A stretch of 64,000 nucleotides of DNA from contig JAGCPY010000020.1 in NCBI GenBank assembly GCA_017965425.1, positions 1-64,000 on the forward strand, written 5' to 3'. The number at the start of each line of letters is the position of its first letter. Position 1 is the stretch's first letter. Shown piece after piece: positions 41,013 through 50,993 of the stretch. Below the pieces are notes generated by a model. It saw nothing but the letters and a program-made list of their open reading frames with translations, ran no database searches and was not told the DNA's origin. Origin of the DNA: Bacteroidaceae bacterium. Its GTDB lineage: Bacteria > Bacteroidota > Bacteroidia > Bacteroidales > Bacteroidaceae. The position numbers and the translations under genes were made by a program.

Positions 41013-41903
41013 ATGACAAAGGATGTTGCATTAGTTTTGTCAAGCGGTGGTGCAAGAGGACTTGCACATATTGGTGCCATTGAGGAACTGGAGTCGCACG
41101 ACTACAGGATAGCTTCCATAGCCGGCTGTTCAATGGGCGCACTTGTCGGTGGCATCTACGCGGCAGGCAAGTTGTCAGCGTTTCGCGAGTGGATGAAAAC
41201 GATTGACAGGAAGCGGATGCTGGAACTGACCGATTTCTCATTCAGCATCGATCATCTGGCCAAGGGTACCCGCATCATCGAAGCCATTATGGAATTTGTG
41301 CCCGACGTCTCCATTGAGGAGCTGCCCATCCCCTTTTGCGCTGTGGCGACCGACTGGATGACAGGTCATGAGGTTCTTTTCCGTGAAGGCAGTCTTTTCC
41401 AGGCCATCAGGGCTTCTATCTCTTTGCCTTCCTTTTATGAGCCAGTGCGCCGTGACGGCATGGTACTCATTGATGGCGGGGTGATCAATCCGATTCCTAT
41501 GAATCGTGTCGTTCGGCATGAGGGTGATATCCTCGTTGGCATTGACGTAAGCGGTCACGACTATGAGGCTCAGTCGGTGATGCAGCACAAACTCGAAGAA
41601 AAACGCAAGCATAGCGGATCACTTTCCCGACAGATTCTACATCGGCTCCTTCCCGAACACATTGAGTTCAATCACTACACGATGCTTTCCAGAGTTAATT
41701 CGATTATGATTCGTCAGAACTCCCTCCTCATGACGATGTTGATGAAGCCTGATATGCTTGTTGACATTCAAATGAGGCGTTACACAACCTTCGATTTTGA
41801 CAAATCAGAGAAGCTCATCGCCATCGGACGAAAAAAGGCACAACAGGCCATCCGGAACTACGAGCAAAAAAACAAAGAAAATAACAAAGAAAAAAACACA
41901 TAA
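41013..41903 (+). CDS. patatin-like phospholipase
   Basis: 296 aa, cytoplasmic, no signal peptide. The Ser-Asp dyad is clear: oxyanion text LSSGGARGLAHIGAIE (10-25), nucleophile S41 in GCSMGAL (GxSxG) and catalytic Asp near 154 in LIDGGVINPIP. The last 20 residues are Lys/Asn-rich. Substrate lipids are unknown. It is the second gene of the cluster dinB-patatin-TIM barrel-nitroreductase-alcohol dehydrogenase with gaps of 10-21 bp rich in A. Confidence 0.9.
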   Translation: MTKDVALVLSSGGARGLAHIGAIEELESHDYRIASIAGCSMGALVGGIYAAGKLSAFREWMKTIDRKRMLELTDFSFSIDHLAKGTRIIEAIMEFVPDVSIEELPIPFCAVATDWMTGHEVLFREGSLFQAIRASISLPSFYEPVRRDGMVLIDGGVINPIPMNRVVRHEGDILVGIDVSGHDYEAQSVMQHKLEEKRKHSGSLSRQILHRLLPEHIEFNHYTMLSRVNSIMIRQNSLLMTMLMKPDMLVDIQMRRYTTFDFDKSEKLIAIGRKKAQQAIRNYEQKNKENNKEKNT

Positions 41904-41924
41904 AAAAAACACAGAAAGACAATT

Positions 41925-42785
41925 ATGATGAAAAGAGACATTTTGACACAACTTCAAAGGTCTTTAGCCTTTGCTACACTGCTGTGCCTCGTTTTGCAAA
42001 CGGGAGCACAACCACGTATTTCCATCTTCTTCGACCACGTGGGAGATATTTCACGTCAGGAAAAGTTATCCCTAACCCAAGCGGCACAACGTGTCAAGCA
42101 ATTGGGCATTGAAGGCATCGACGTCCGGGTGTCCATGCCAGAGGAGCAGTTGCAGATGCTGGATTCGCTTGGGTTCGAACACGCTTGTGCCATTGCAGAC
42201 ATCGACTTCGTCAACGGCCATCAGCCACAGGCCGTGCGCCAAGCTCTCGACTTCATGCATCGCCACCATTACACAAGACTGCTTGTCATCCCAGGCCTTC
42301 TGCCTCAAAATGCTTCTCCTGAACTTGTCGAAAAGGTCTGCCAGCGTGTTGCTGGTTTTGTGAAAGAGGCCGCCAAGGAAAATATAGACGTCATGGTCGA
42401 GGACTATGACAATCCACGCTCCCCCTGTTACAACACAGCCACACTCGACCATCTGTTTGCCGCCTCGCCTCCACTATGCCATGTGTTCGACACAGGTAAT
42501 TATCTCTTCTGCGGTGAAGATGTCATGACTGCCCTGCACCACTTCCGCGAGCGCATCCACCACGTCCACCTCAAGGACCGAAAAGCCAAACACGACTATG
42601 CCTCGCTACCCGTCGGCACAGGCATCGTCCCACTCCAAGACGTTATCAGTGAACTCATACGCAGTGGCTACGATGGCTGGTTCTGCGTAGAACATTTTGG
42701 CGCACCATCCATGCTGCAATATGTCACCCAATCTGTTGCCAACATCAAAGCGGCATGGAAAGCAAACATTATCCTATCAAAGTAA
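41925..42785 (+). CDS. exported sugar phosphate isomerase/epimerase-like TIM barrel
   Basis: 286 aa with a signal peptide (MMKRDILTQLQRSLAFATLLCLVLQTGAQ). The xylose-isomerase-like barrel is recognisable: LGIEGIDVRVSMPEE, EDYDNPRSP, CHVFDTGNYLFCGED, HHVHLKDRK and YDGWFCVEHFGA, with the metal-binding Glu, Asp, His and Glu in the usual order. Export is common for this family in Bacteroidales. The reaction is probably sugar isomerisation, but the substrate is unknown. Confidence 0.85.
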   Translation: MMKRDILTQLQRSLAFATLLCLVLQTGAQPRISIFFDHVGDISRQEKLSLTQAAQRVKQLGIEGIDVRVSMPEEQLQMLDSLGFEHACAIADIDFVNGHQPQAVRQALDFMHRHHYTRLLVIPGLLPQNASPELVEKVCQRVAGFVKEAAKENIDVMVEDYDNPRSPCYNTATLDHLFAASPPLCHVFDTGNYLFCGEDVMTALHHFRERIHHVHLKDRKAKHDYASLPVGTGIVPLQDVISELIRSGYDGWFCVEHFGAPSMLQYVTQSVANIKAAWKANIILSK

Positions 42786-42795
42786 AAAAAACACT

Positions 42796-43488
42796 ATGAA
42801 AAAAAGCTTTTTTAACATCGCCCTATCCACCCTCGCGATGACAAGTTGTGGGAACGTATTCACCCATCAAACCGAAGTGGTAACCGAGAAGGTTCAAACC
42901 GAAATCGTTGCCGACACCACCATCCAGCTTACAAAGCCAGACAAGACGCTCAACGCATCCTTGATGCAGGCACTCACTGACCGGCAATCTCGGCGGGAAT
43001 TCTCAGAGAAACAACTCTCGCTTGAAGATCTTTCATCCCTCCTGTGGGCTGCCAACGGCATCAATCGCGAAGACGGCAGACGCACGGCTCCCTCGGCTGT
43101 CAATGCGCAGGACATCGACATCTATGTCTGCTTGGCCGCTGGTACCTATCTCTATGATGCCAAGCTCAACCAGCTGAAACTCGTCACTTCAGAAGACCTG
43201 AGACCTGCAGTGGCTGGACATCAAGCCATCTCTGCTCCAGTGTTCCTCTTATTGGTAGCCGACCTGTCTCGCTATCCCGAAGGCATTGCTTCACGACGTT
43301 TGCACGCGGAATCGCTGGCGTGCATGGATGCGGGCTACGTATCGGGCAACATCGGTCTCTATTGCTCTGCAGCTCATCTGGCCACCGTGCCACGTGCCAT
43401 GATGGACAAAGAAACGCTGACGAAAGCTCTGAACTTGAAAGAGACTCAGATAGCCTTGCTTAATAACCCAATTGGATATATCAAGTAA
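42796..43488 (+). CDS. nitroreductase/SagB-family lipoprotein
   Basis: 230 aa. The start at 42796 gives a lipoprotein signal (MKKSFFNIALSTLAMTSC, acylated Cys at 18). The nitroreductase domain follows (ALTDRQSRREFSEKQLSLEDLSSLLWAANGINR, RTAPSAVNAQDIDIYVC, HAESLACMDAGYVSGNIGLYCSAAHLATVPR), of the ThcOx/SagB-like single-chain type that binds FMN. A periplasmic flavoenzyme anchored in a membrane is unusual but common in Bacteroidales. Its partner may be the adjacent alcohol dehydrogenase or the exported barrel. Confidence 0.87.
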   Translation: MKKSFFNIALSTLAMTSCGNVFTHQTEVVTEKVQTEIVADTTIQLTKPDKTLNASLMQALTDRQSRREFSEKQLSLEDLSSLLWAANGINREDGRRTAPSAVNAQDIDIYVCLAAGTYLYDAKLNQLKLVTSEDLRPAVAGHQAISAPVFLLLVADLSRYPEGIASRRLHAESLACMDAGYVSGNIGLYCSAAHLATVPRAMMDKETLTKALNLKETQIALLNNPIGYIK

Positions 43489-43509
43489 AACAAAAAAAAC
43501 AGACTCATT

Positions 43510-44697
43510 ATGTTAGGCAACTTTTCTTATTACAATCCCACCAAACTGTATTTTGGTGACGAGTCCTTGAACTTCCTGAAGGACGAACTGAAATACTATG
43601 GTCCCGTCGTGATGTTGAACTATGGCGGAGGCAGCGTGAAGCGCAATGGTATCTACGATCAAGTGGTGGGCATCCTGCACGAGGCAGGCAAGACCATCGT
43701 GGAGAATGGGGGTGTGATGAGCAACCCTACGCTGGAGAAGCTGAACGAGGGCGTGAAGATTGCCCGTGCGAACGCTATCGACCTGATTCTTGCTTTGGGC
43801 GGAGGCAGCGTCTGCGACTACTCAAAAGCCGTGGCGGCCTCGGTCTATTACGACGGTAATTACTGGGATCAGTTCTGGCTCAAACAGCAACAGCCCGCTG
43901 CCGACCAACGATTGCTGCCTGTCGCCTGCATCCTGACCATGGCCGGCACAGGATCGGAGATGAATGCCGGCACGGTGATCACCGATGCAGAGCACACCTT
44001 CAAGGTGGGTCACGTGTTCGACAGCCGTCTGATGCCGAAATTCTCGATCTTGAACCCGCGCTTCACGATGACTGTTCCCGCAGAACAGATGAAGGCGGGC
44101 ATCTATGACATCATGAACCACATTATGGAACAGTATTTCAGCGACTTCGACGACAACACGAGCGACTATCTGGCGGAAGGCTTAATGCGCAGCCTAATCA
44201 CATCTTCTCGCATCGCTGTTAAGAATCCAGAGGATTATGAAGCCCGTTCGAACATCATGTGGACAGCGACCTGGGCACTGAACACGCTGATCGGCCTGGG
44301 GAAGCGTGAAGACTGGATGGTGCACATGATCGGTCACTCCATTGGTGCTTGGACGCACGCCCCTCATGGTTTCTGCCTGGCTTCTGTGTCGATGGCCTAC
44401 TACCGTCGTGCCCTGCGCCCTGGTCTGCCTAAGTTCGTGCGTTTTGCGAAGACGGTGTGGGATATTAGGGGCGACGGCATGACAGACGAGCAGATAGCCG
44501 AAGCTGGGCTGGAAGCGCTGGAGGCGTGGATGGAGGAGATTGGCCTTCCGCTGACCATCAGCGAACTTGGTGCGACGTCGGAGATGGTTCCGGGCATCAC
44601 TGAGGGCACGATCTGCCACCCGGCAGGCTACATGAACCTGAAGCCAGAAGACATCACAGAGATACTGAGAGATAGTTTGGGCGCTGCCCTGGGCTGA
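43510..44697 (+). CDS. iron-containing alcohol dehydrogenase, butanol dehydrogenase-like
   Basis: 395 aa, complete. The N-terminal Rossmann part carries YYNPTKLYFGDESL, LNYGGGSVKRNGIYD and the NAD(P) loop LALGGGSVCDYSKAVA; TMAGTGSEMNAGTVI follows. The metal ligands fall in GIYDIMNHIMEQYF (Asp and His) and HMIGHSIGAWTHAPHG (two His). This is the YqhD/BdhA branch, which reduces aldehydes with NADPH. The last residues (LGAALG and the TGA) are encoded by a 26-bp repeat shared with 36.3 kb. Confidence 0.92.
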   Translation: MLGNFSYYNPTKLYFGDESLNFLKDELKYYGPVVMLNYGGGSVKRNGIYDQVVGILHEAGKTIVENGGVMSNPTLEKLNEGVKIARANAIDLILALGGGSVCDYSKAVAASVYYDGNYWDQFWLKQQQPAADQRLLPVACILTMAGTGSEMNAGTVITDAEHTFKVGHVFDSRLMPKFSILNPRFTMTVPAEQMKAGIYDIMNHIMEQYFSDFDDNTSDYLAEGLMRSLITSSRIAVKNPEDYEARSNIMWTATWALNTLIGLGKREDWMVHMIGHSIGAWTHAPHGFCLASVSMAYYRRALRPGLPKFVRFAKTVWDIRGDGMTDEQIAEAGLEALEAWMEEIGLPLTISELGATSEMVPGITEGTICHPAGYMNLKPEDITEILRDSLGAALG

Positions 44698-44704
44698 GTG
44701 CTTA
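44679..44704. repeat. 26-bp inverse copy of the 36335-36360 repeat at a convergent gene junction
   Basis: An exact inverse match to 36335-36360. Its TGA (44695-44697) ends the alcohol dehydrogenase and its TAA on the other strand (44702-44704) ends the AddB-like gene. Confidence 0.85.
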
Positions 44705-47566
44705 GATGCCGCATAGATGGCTGTAATGGCAGTGTGTGCAGTTGTCGGTGCGTTCAGTCTGGGTGAAAGGTGTCTTGGGGTCGAAGATAGTGGAGATGAG
44801 GCTATGTAGGTGGCTTTGAAATTCGTCGGCAATGGTGCGTACATCGGTGATGGTCTGCCGGGCGAGACGAAGTTGTGGCGAATAGTCGGCAGACCGTGCA
44901 TGATGGACAAAGAAGAGGCATGGTGTGACGGGTTGTTGCTCTTGATGTGCGACGATGGAAGCGTAGAGGATGGTCTGAAAAAAGTATTCCTCTTTCTGGC
45001 TGGATTGGGTAAAGAGTTTTTCGAGAGTGGCGACAGAGGCTGGAAAGCCTCCGGTTTTGTAGTCGATGACGCGGATGACGTTTCCTCCCGGGAGAGCGGG
45101 ATCGGCGACTCGGTCTAAACGGTCGATGATGCCTCCGGTGTCCAATTCGAGGCCATCGATGTGGAGGGTGGTTGTTCGAGGGACTTCGAGTCCGAGGATG
45201 TGTATTGGGGCGTGGCGATGGTCGTAGCGAAGAAGTTGAAGAAGGTAGGTCTGTATGACACGCAGTGCAATGATGAGGATGCCGTTGTAGATTTCAGGAC
45301 GTTCTCGGAAGAACTGTTCGCGAAAGGCTTTCCGGACGAACGGCTGCAAGCGTTGTGCTCCGCTGTCGAGGAGAGGTTCGATGTCGTGGGCATGGATGAT
45401 GTTTCCAGCGGAAGTCAACTGACGATAGACCAATTCGGCAGCACGATGGAAGATGTTGCCGAAGAGGATGGCATCGAGACCGTCCTGGGGGTCGGGGTCG
45501 ATGCGCAATCCCTGGACATATCTATAGTAGAAACGAAGGGGACAAGCGGTGTATGTGTTCAAGGCAGAAGGCGAGAGGAGGCGGCGGTGTTCGGTGAGCC
45601 CTGTGTTGTCGAAGAGGGAGCGTAGGCGCTGCATGACTTCCGGTGTCTTTTCCTTGATGATGGGAAGGTGGAGGGGTGCTTGGCTGGCGGCCTGAAGCTG
45701 AAGGTGGTTGATAGGGAATGAGGTTTCGGCCTGCAACTGACGCAGGAAACGCGACATTTCGTTTTGTCGTGTGCCTGCATTGCTCTCGTTGTAGATGAAT
45801 GTCACGTGCTGAGCGCGCTGTATGAGGCGATAGAAATAGTAGGCATAGACGGCGATCTTGTCAGGGAGTGTGGTCAATCCGAAGGCTTCTCGTAGGTGGT
45901 ATGGAATGAAACTGGTTTCGGAGACGGCTTTAGGCAAGAATCCCTCGCCGACACTGAGGAGAAGGAGGTGTTCGAAGTCGAGCGCACGTGTTTCGAGGAG
46001 GCCCATGACTTGCAAACCTATTGCGGGCTCTCCATGAAAGGGGATGGTGATTGATTGCAGTACGGAGCGCAGCAGACGGCGCAGCGTCTGGTCGCTGACG
46101 ATGAGCAAGGGATGGTCTCCTCCCATGAGGTCGAGCAGGCGTGTGATGGCTGTGAAGGCTTGAAAGGTGGCCTCGGCATATAGCTGTTGGTAAATTGAAT
46201 TGTCAGCGAAGTGAGGAGCCAAGCGGGCAAGGATGTCGAGCAGATAGGCTATCAGGTTTGCACCATTGCCTGCTTGGCGCTTCCATGCTTCTTCGCCGAC
46301 GAGCGGTGCGAAGGGGTGGCGTTCGACGGCTTTGAGCAGCGCGGGACGGAAGCGATGGTGTGCGGAATCGTAGCCGTCGGTCTGCAAGAGGAGGAGGGCA
46401 TTGAGGAAGCTATAGAGAGGGGTGTCGGTGAGGCTGAAGCCCATCGTGATGTTCACGGCATGAGGTGTGCGTTGGCAACTCGACGGGGAAACCGTCGAGC
46501 ACGAAACAGAGGGCTGTTTTTTTTCGGGATTGGTGTTGGAGGGGATGCTGTGAAGGACGGGTTGCAAGAGCTGTTCGTTGCAGAGCACGATGGCCGTCTG
46601 GTTCTCTTGTGGAGTCAGGTTCTCAGACAGCCAATGAGGGATATCGCGAGCCTGGGCGTTCTCGCTGGAAGCTGTGACAAAAGTGAGCTGTTTCTCGTGT
46701 CCGAAATTGTCGAAGCAATCTTCTGACAACTCGTTGCCATAGCGGCTGAGGTTTCGACGAATGAAGAGGCCTGCTTCGTGGTTTTGGCGGATATAGGCTT
46801 TGTCATAATCCCAATAGAAAAGAGCCTGGTGGCGTTTCTGCAACTCGTCGAAGAGAGCTTGCTCCACCCCATTGAGGACATTGAATCCGACGAAAGCGAA
46901 GGTGGTTTCAGCCTCGAAAGCGTATGGACGCAAGCCGACAGGTTCCGTGCCTTTCTTGCAGGCTTGTGTCAATCGGTCAACGACGTCGCGTTGCAAAGCA
47001 CCTTCATAGAGCAATCCATCGGCACGCAAGCGTTGAAGATAGTCGTTGTAGATGTTTCCCATCTGGTTCCACAAACGCAGGAAACGTTGTTTCAGTTCGG
47101 TATTACCTTCGAGGGAGAAGTTGCTGAAAAAAGAGCTTAAGGCGTGTTCCTGTTCCTTGGTAATATAAGAATTATCGTCCAAAGCCTTGATGTCATGGAT
47201 ATTTGCAAACAGACGTTTGGCATCGACAAGGTGCTTATCGACATCATCAAAGTCTGCCAAAAGGACCTCCCCCCATGAGTAAAACTTGTCGAGCGGTTGC
47301 GGGTCTTCGACATAGCGTTTGTATGAAAGGTGGAGACGACAGACGGCTTCAACAGCATCGCAAAGCGTATAGGAAGAAGCTTGCTGGAAGAGCTCGCTGA
47401 TAGTGCGATAACGAGGAGTCCAGACAGGTGTGGTTGAGCACGAAGCCAAAGCCTGATCTAAAAAAAGGCTCGCTCGCTTGCCTGGAAAGACAACGGTGAC
47501 ATGGCTGAGATCGGTTCCGAACTTCTGGAGCAGCGAAGCAGCCACATGTTGGAGAAAGGTTTTCAT
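44702..47566 (-). CDS. AddB-like PD-(D/E)XK nuclease subunit
   Basis: 954 aa from the ATG at 47566 (KTFLQHVAASLLQKF), chosen because it gives the family start and follows the AddA stop by 13 bp; a longer frame overlaps AddA. The N-terminus has a degenerate helicase P-loop (VFPGKRASLFLDQAL). The C-terminal nuclease (from LLSPSALNTYTACPLRFYYRYV) has FGNIFHRAAELV and VIDYKTGGFPAS. Four Cys, one in CPLRFYY and three in CTHCHYSHLC at the end, form the iron-sulfur clamp known from AddB. With AddA it processes double-strand breaks for recombination. Confidence 0.88.
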   Translation of the reverse strand: MKTFLQHVAASLLQKFGTDLSHVTVVFPGKRASLFLDQALASCSTTPVWTPRYRTISELFQQASSYTLCDAVEAVCRLHLSYKRYVEDPQPLDKFYSWGEVLLADFDDVDKHLVDAKRLFANIHDIKALDDNSYITKEQEHALSSFFSNFSLEGNTELKQRFLRLWNQMGNIYNDYLQRLRADGLLYEGALQRDVVDRLTQACKKGTEPVGLRPYAFEAETTFAFVGFNVLNGVEQALFDELQKRHQALFYWDYDKAYIRQNHEAGLFIRRNLSRYGNELSEDCFDNFGHEKQLTFVTASSENAQARDIPHWLSENLTPQENQTAIVLCNEQLLQPVLHSIPSNTNPEKKQPSVSCSTVSPSSCQRTPHAVNITMGFSLTDTPLYSFLNALLLLQTDGYDSAHHRFRPALLKAVERHPFAPLVGEEAWKRQAGNGANLIAYLLDILARLAPHFADNSIYQQLYAEATFQAFTAITRLLDLMGGDHPLLIVSDQTLRRLLRSVLQSITIPFHGEPAIGLQVMGLLETRALDFEHLLLLSVGEGFLPKAVSETSFIPYHLREAFGLTTLPDKIAVYAYYFYRLIQRAQHVTFIYNESNAGTRQNEMSRFLRQLQAETSFPINHLQLQAASQAPLHLPIIKEKTPEVMQRLRSLFDNTGLTEHRRLLSPSALNTYTACPLRFYYRYVQGLRIDPDPQDGLDAILFGNIFHRAAELVYRQLTSAGNIIHAHDIEPLLDSGAQRLQPFVRKAFREQFFRERPEIYNGILIIALRVIQTYLLQLLRYDHRHAPIHILGLEVPRTTTLHIDGLELDTGGIIDRLDRVADPALPGGNVIRVIDYKTGGFPASVATLEKLFTQSSQKEEYFFQTILYASIVAHQEQQPVTPCLFFVHHARSADYSPQLRLARQTITDVRTIADEFQSHLHSLISTIFDPKTPFTQTERTDNCTHCHYSHLCGI

Positions 47567-47579
47567 CGAACTGGAAAAG

Positions 47580-50500
47580 TTAGAAATCCATAGTGAGTTG
47601 CGGCGTTGGGTCAACAGGGCAAACACGCCCTGCATAGACAAACCACAAGTATCCTTCCACTTTCGCATCAGGATACATGTGGCAAAGAAGGTTCATGTAG
47701 CCGAGAACCTGTGCATCGTATAGAGGCGACGGGTGTCCGAACTTAAAATCAACGACGGTGATGTGTTGATTGTCTGGACTAACCATCACTCGGTCAGGAC
47801 GATGGGTGACGTATGCTCCATTGGCATCCATGCTGACGATAGAGCATTCGTTAAAGAGCTGCCAATCAGAGGAGAACCACCTGGAAACAAGCGGATTACG
47901 GAATCCACGAGAAAGCCACCGCTCGATGTCGGATCGTCTAACTGTCACCTGCACACCATCTGAAAGTGTTCGTGAGACGAGGCCTTCGTGTTCAAAACTA
48001 TCAAGAACGTGGGGCACATCATCTACAGTATGAATGCTCTGAAGAACCTTGTGTAAGAGACGTCCCGTTTCAAGATAAAGACGTTGCTGGCCATCTTCTC
48101 CCCCACCCTCACTTGAAGGCTTGTCGGAGTATTGGCGAAGGAACTGCTGTGAACGGTTACTCTGGCGGAAAGCAACACTGAGGTCATAGCTTTGCATTGA
48201 CACCGGAAAAGGAGTGCGACGGGGCATCATTCTGTTCTCTTCGCCCAAACTTGTTTCTTCCTTGGAGGTGACGGGCACGCCCATGGAAAAGATGCCATCC
48301 TTACCCGACATCACTTCACCCACGCAACAGGACAAGAGATCACCCACCGTGCGGCTGTCACGCTGCAAGTCGTCACCCACAGACCATACGAACAGATTGC
48401 TGCGTGCACGTGTGAATCCTACATAGAGCGTATTCAACTCGTCCAAACGTGAGAACAGATGCTCCTCGGCATAATCGCGCGAGAAGACACTGTTCGGAGC
48501 CATTTTGGACGAAGGCGTAATGGGCAACAGTTGGAAATCGGAGAACGGTGCTTCGGAAGGACTACACCAAAGCAAGTCGGATGAACGGTCACGTTCGAAT
48601 GCCCAAGTGCAAAAAGGCATCAACACGGTATGAAATTCGAGCCCTTTGGCCTTGTGAATGGTGATGACGCGGATGCCGCGCACCTGCCCTGCAGGAATGG
48701 CTTGTCTGGACAGCTTCTCGTCCCAGTATGTGAGAAAAGCATGAATGTCTGTCACATCCGTGTGCAAGAAGTCCGTGACAGCATCGAAGAAGCCAAACAA
48801 ATAGGCATCTTGTCCTGGTATGCGTTGAAGGTCGAGTACACGATAGAGGTGTTCCAGTAGCTCGTAAAGCGGCATCATGCAAAGCTGTTCGCGTTGTCCA
48901 ACCAGCACTTCGGGGTCGAAGCCGTGTGCCTTAATATAATAAGGTGAGACCCTATTGTCCTTGTCTGTCAGCAAGCGAAGGGCTTCTATCAACAGCGTCA
49001 CAGCCAAACTTGAAGACAACAGGAAAGCCTCATCACTGATGATAGGCGGCATTTCAGGGTCTGCAGCGAAGGCGGCTATGATGGGGGCACAGTCAGAGTT
49101 ATAGCGCACAAGGATGGTCATCTCTTCATAAGGAAGACCAGCATTGTGCAAAGTGCGTATTTGCTGTTTGAGGTCATCGAGGATGACTGGTTCCCAATCT
49201 TCGCGACGTCGATAAGTTTCAGGTGAAAGAACGGTCACACGGACGTACCCCTCCTCGCCCTTCCACGCAGGCACTTGTTGCTCCACGTCTGCATAGGCTT
49301 GTCGGAAGAAATCAGGTGAATCCAAAGCCGTCTCCTCCGCTTGCGACACTGCATCCATGGCTTGGAAAGCCGCTGTGAAGAAATCGTTGTTGAAGTGGAC
49401 GACGTTTCTCATGCTGCGGAAGTTCGTGTTCAGGTCGTAAACGTCGGGAGTCGGCACCATCTCTTTCTGAATGTTCGCCAACATGCGCCAGTCCCCACCT
49501 CGCCAGCGGTAGATGCTTTGCTTGACATCGCCAACAAGCAGGTTCCGGCCTCCACGCGAAAAACTTTCGAGCAACAGGACTCGGAAATTGTGCCATTGCA
49601 GGCGAGACGTGTCTTGGAACTCGTCTATCATCACGTGATGAATCAATGCACCCATCTTCTCGAAGATAAATGGAGCATCGCTCTCACCAACCATCCTACT
49701 GAGCAGAATGGGTGTTTTGGCAAGGTTGAATCGAAACGTTTCGGCGTTGATGTCTGTTACCTCACGATCAATGAAGTCAAGGAGAAAGAGGGGCTTGATG
49801 TGTGCCGAAGCCAGCCGCACGCTGTTGACTGTGTAGAGTAGTTTTGGCAACTGAGCCACCACCTCGGCCAAGATGCTACTGACCTCGTCGGCCACATCCA
49901 CCAATTCCGGGCGAGAGCGCTGGTCGGCCTTCTTGACCATTGTCAATGGATCATCTGCCCATGTCTGGATACGTGTAGATAACTCAATATCTGCAAACTG
50001 ACCAGCCTTCAACCGCTCTACGAAAGAGGCCAACTGACCGCCGTATGAAAAATCACCGTAGTCAACGCCTCCTGCTTGGACGGCCTTCTCTATGCGGACA
50101 CCAAGCTGGTGCACCAATTCCAAAGCATCTTGTTCCTGCTGGCGCAGTCCTTGCAGAAGACTTCGGACACGGGCTCCATCGGACAGCACGCTCCGCAACT
50201 GGTCGCCTCGCATGAGATAATCCTCATTGAAAATGGTTCTGCCAAACTCTTTGACACGGCGTGTCACATCCCATCGTTGGTTGTTTTCAATCTGGTCTCT
50301 GACAAGACTCAACAGCCAATCCAGCACTACGGGTTCGTCCTGCAAGCGGTCTATAATACGATCCACGGCTTCGGACAAAACTTCTGTATCGCTGATTTCA
50401 ACCTGAAGATTGGCTGTCAAACTCAGCTCATGTGCCAATCCGCGAAGAATGGTCTGGAAAAACGCATCGATGGTTTGTACACGGAACCGGCTGTAATCGT

Positions 50501-50822
50501 GAAGTATCTGGTGAAGTGCACGACGGCAACGACGACGGATTTCCTCATCGCTGGTCGGCGCATCGGGTTCATCCTGAAGAGCTTTCCTCAAAGCATTCAA
50601 ATAGTTATCGCTATCGGGAAGACCCTTGCCAATGCCATAGAGCTGGCTGATGATACGGTCTTTCATCTCCGTCGTGGCTTTGTTCGTGAACGTCACGCCA
50701 AGGATGTGAGCATATTCGGCTTCACTTTGCGCCAATACCAACAGCTTCATATACTGCACAGCCAGAGTAAAAGTCTTTCCCGAGCCGGCAGATGCTTTAT
50801 AAACAGTAAGTGGATGGGACAT
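47580..50822 (-). CDS. AddA-like UvrD-family helicase-nuclease
   Basis: 1080 aa from the ATG at 50822 (MSHPLTVYKASAGSGKTFTLA), which starts just before Walker A (residues 10-17); upstream in-frame text is not family-like. SF1A motifs are present: GVTFTNKATTEMKDR, VQTIDAFFQTILR, MIDEFQDTSRLQW (DEFQ), LVGDVKQSIYRWRGGD, VRVITIHKAKGLEFHTVLMPF and YVGFTRARSNLFVW. The C-terminus is a RecB-type nuclease (TVVDFKFGHPS, AQVLGYMNLL). It forms the repair complex with the following gene and is divergent from the SPOR protein. Confidence 0.9.
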   Translation of the reverse strand: MSHPLTVYKASAGSGKTFTLAVQYMKLLVLAQSEAEYAHILGVTFTNKATTEMKDRIISQLYGIGKGLPDSDNYLNALRKALQDEPDAPTSDEEIRRRCRRALHQILHDYSRFRVQTIDAFFQTILRGLAHELSLTANLQVEISDTEVLSEAVDRIIDRLQDEPVVLDWLLSLVRDQIENNQRWDVTRRVKEFGRTIFNEDYLMRGDQLRSVLSDGARVRSLLQGLRQQEQDALELVHQLGVRIEKAVQAGGVDYGDFSYGGQLASFVERLKAGQFADIELSTRIQTWADDPLTMVKKADQRSRPELVDVADEVSSILAEVVAQLPKLLYTVNSVRLASAHIKPLFLLDFIDREVTDINAETFRFNLAKTPILLSRMVGESDAPFIFEKMGALIHHVMIDEFQDTSRLQWHNFRVLLLESFSRGGRNLLVGDVKQSIYRWRGGDWRMLANIQKEMVPTPDVYDLNTNFRSMRNVVHFNNDFFTAAFQAMDAVSQAEETALDSPDFFRQAYADVEQQVPAWKGEEGYVRVTVLSPETYRRREDWEPVILDDLKQQIRTLHNAGLPYEEMTILVRYNSDCAPIIAAFAADPEMPPIISDEAFLLSSSLAVTLLIEALRLLTDKDNRVSPYYIKAHGFDPEVLVGQREQLCMMPLYELLEHLYRVLDLQRIPGQDAYLFGFFDAVTDFLHTDVTDIHAFLTYWDEKLSRQAIPAGQVRGIRVITIHKAKGLEFHTVLMPFCTWAFERDRSSDLLWCSPSEAPFSDFQLLPITPSSKMAPNSVFSRDYAEEHLFSRLDELNTLYVGFTRARSNLFVWSVGDDLQRDSRTVGDLLSCCVGEVMSGKDGIFSMGVPVTSKEETSLGEENRMMPRRTPFPVSMQSYDLSVAFRQSNRSQQFLRQYSDKPSSEGGGEDGQQRLYLETGRLLHKVLQSIHTVDDVPHVLDSFEHEGLVSRTLSDGVQVTVRRSDIERWLSRGFRNPLVSRWFSSDWQLFNECSIVSMDANGAYVTHRPDRVMVSPDNQHITVVDFKFGHPSPLYDAQVLGYMNLLCHMYPDAKVEGYLWFVYAGRVCPVDPTPQLTMDF

Positions 50823-50888
50823 ATATAAAACAGAGTATAGCAGGATGAAGGAAACGGTGTAGCCAGACGGCATCAACGCATCGGGTTG

Positions 50889-50918
50889 CAAAGATACACA
50901 CTTCGTCTGACATGACAA
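50889..50918 (-). promoter_or_regulatory. promoter of the AddAB-like pair
   Basis: On the minus strand TTG (50916-50918), a 19-base spacer and TATCTTTG (50889-50896). The leader is about 60 bases. Confidence 0.6.
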
Positions 50919-50957
50919 GGAGAAAATGGAATACTTGCTAAATTTTCTTCCTTTTCT

Positions 50958-50988
50958 TTGGTTTTAAGTAATAAAATCCATACCTTTG
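50958..50988 (+). promoter_or_regulatory. promoter of the SPOR/HU-like gene
   Basis: TTG (50958-50960), a 20-base spacer and TACCTTTG (50981-50988). The ATG at 50994 is only 5 bases further, so the mRNA would be leaderless or nearly so. Confidence 0.6.
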
Positions 50989-50993
50989 CCGCG

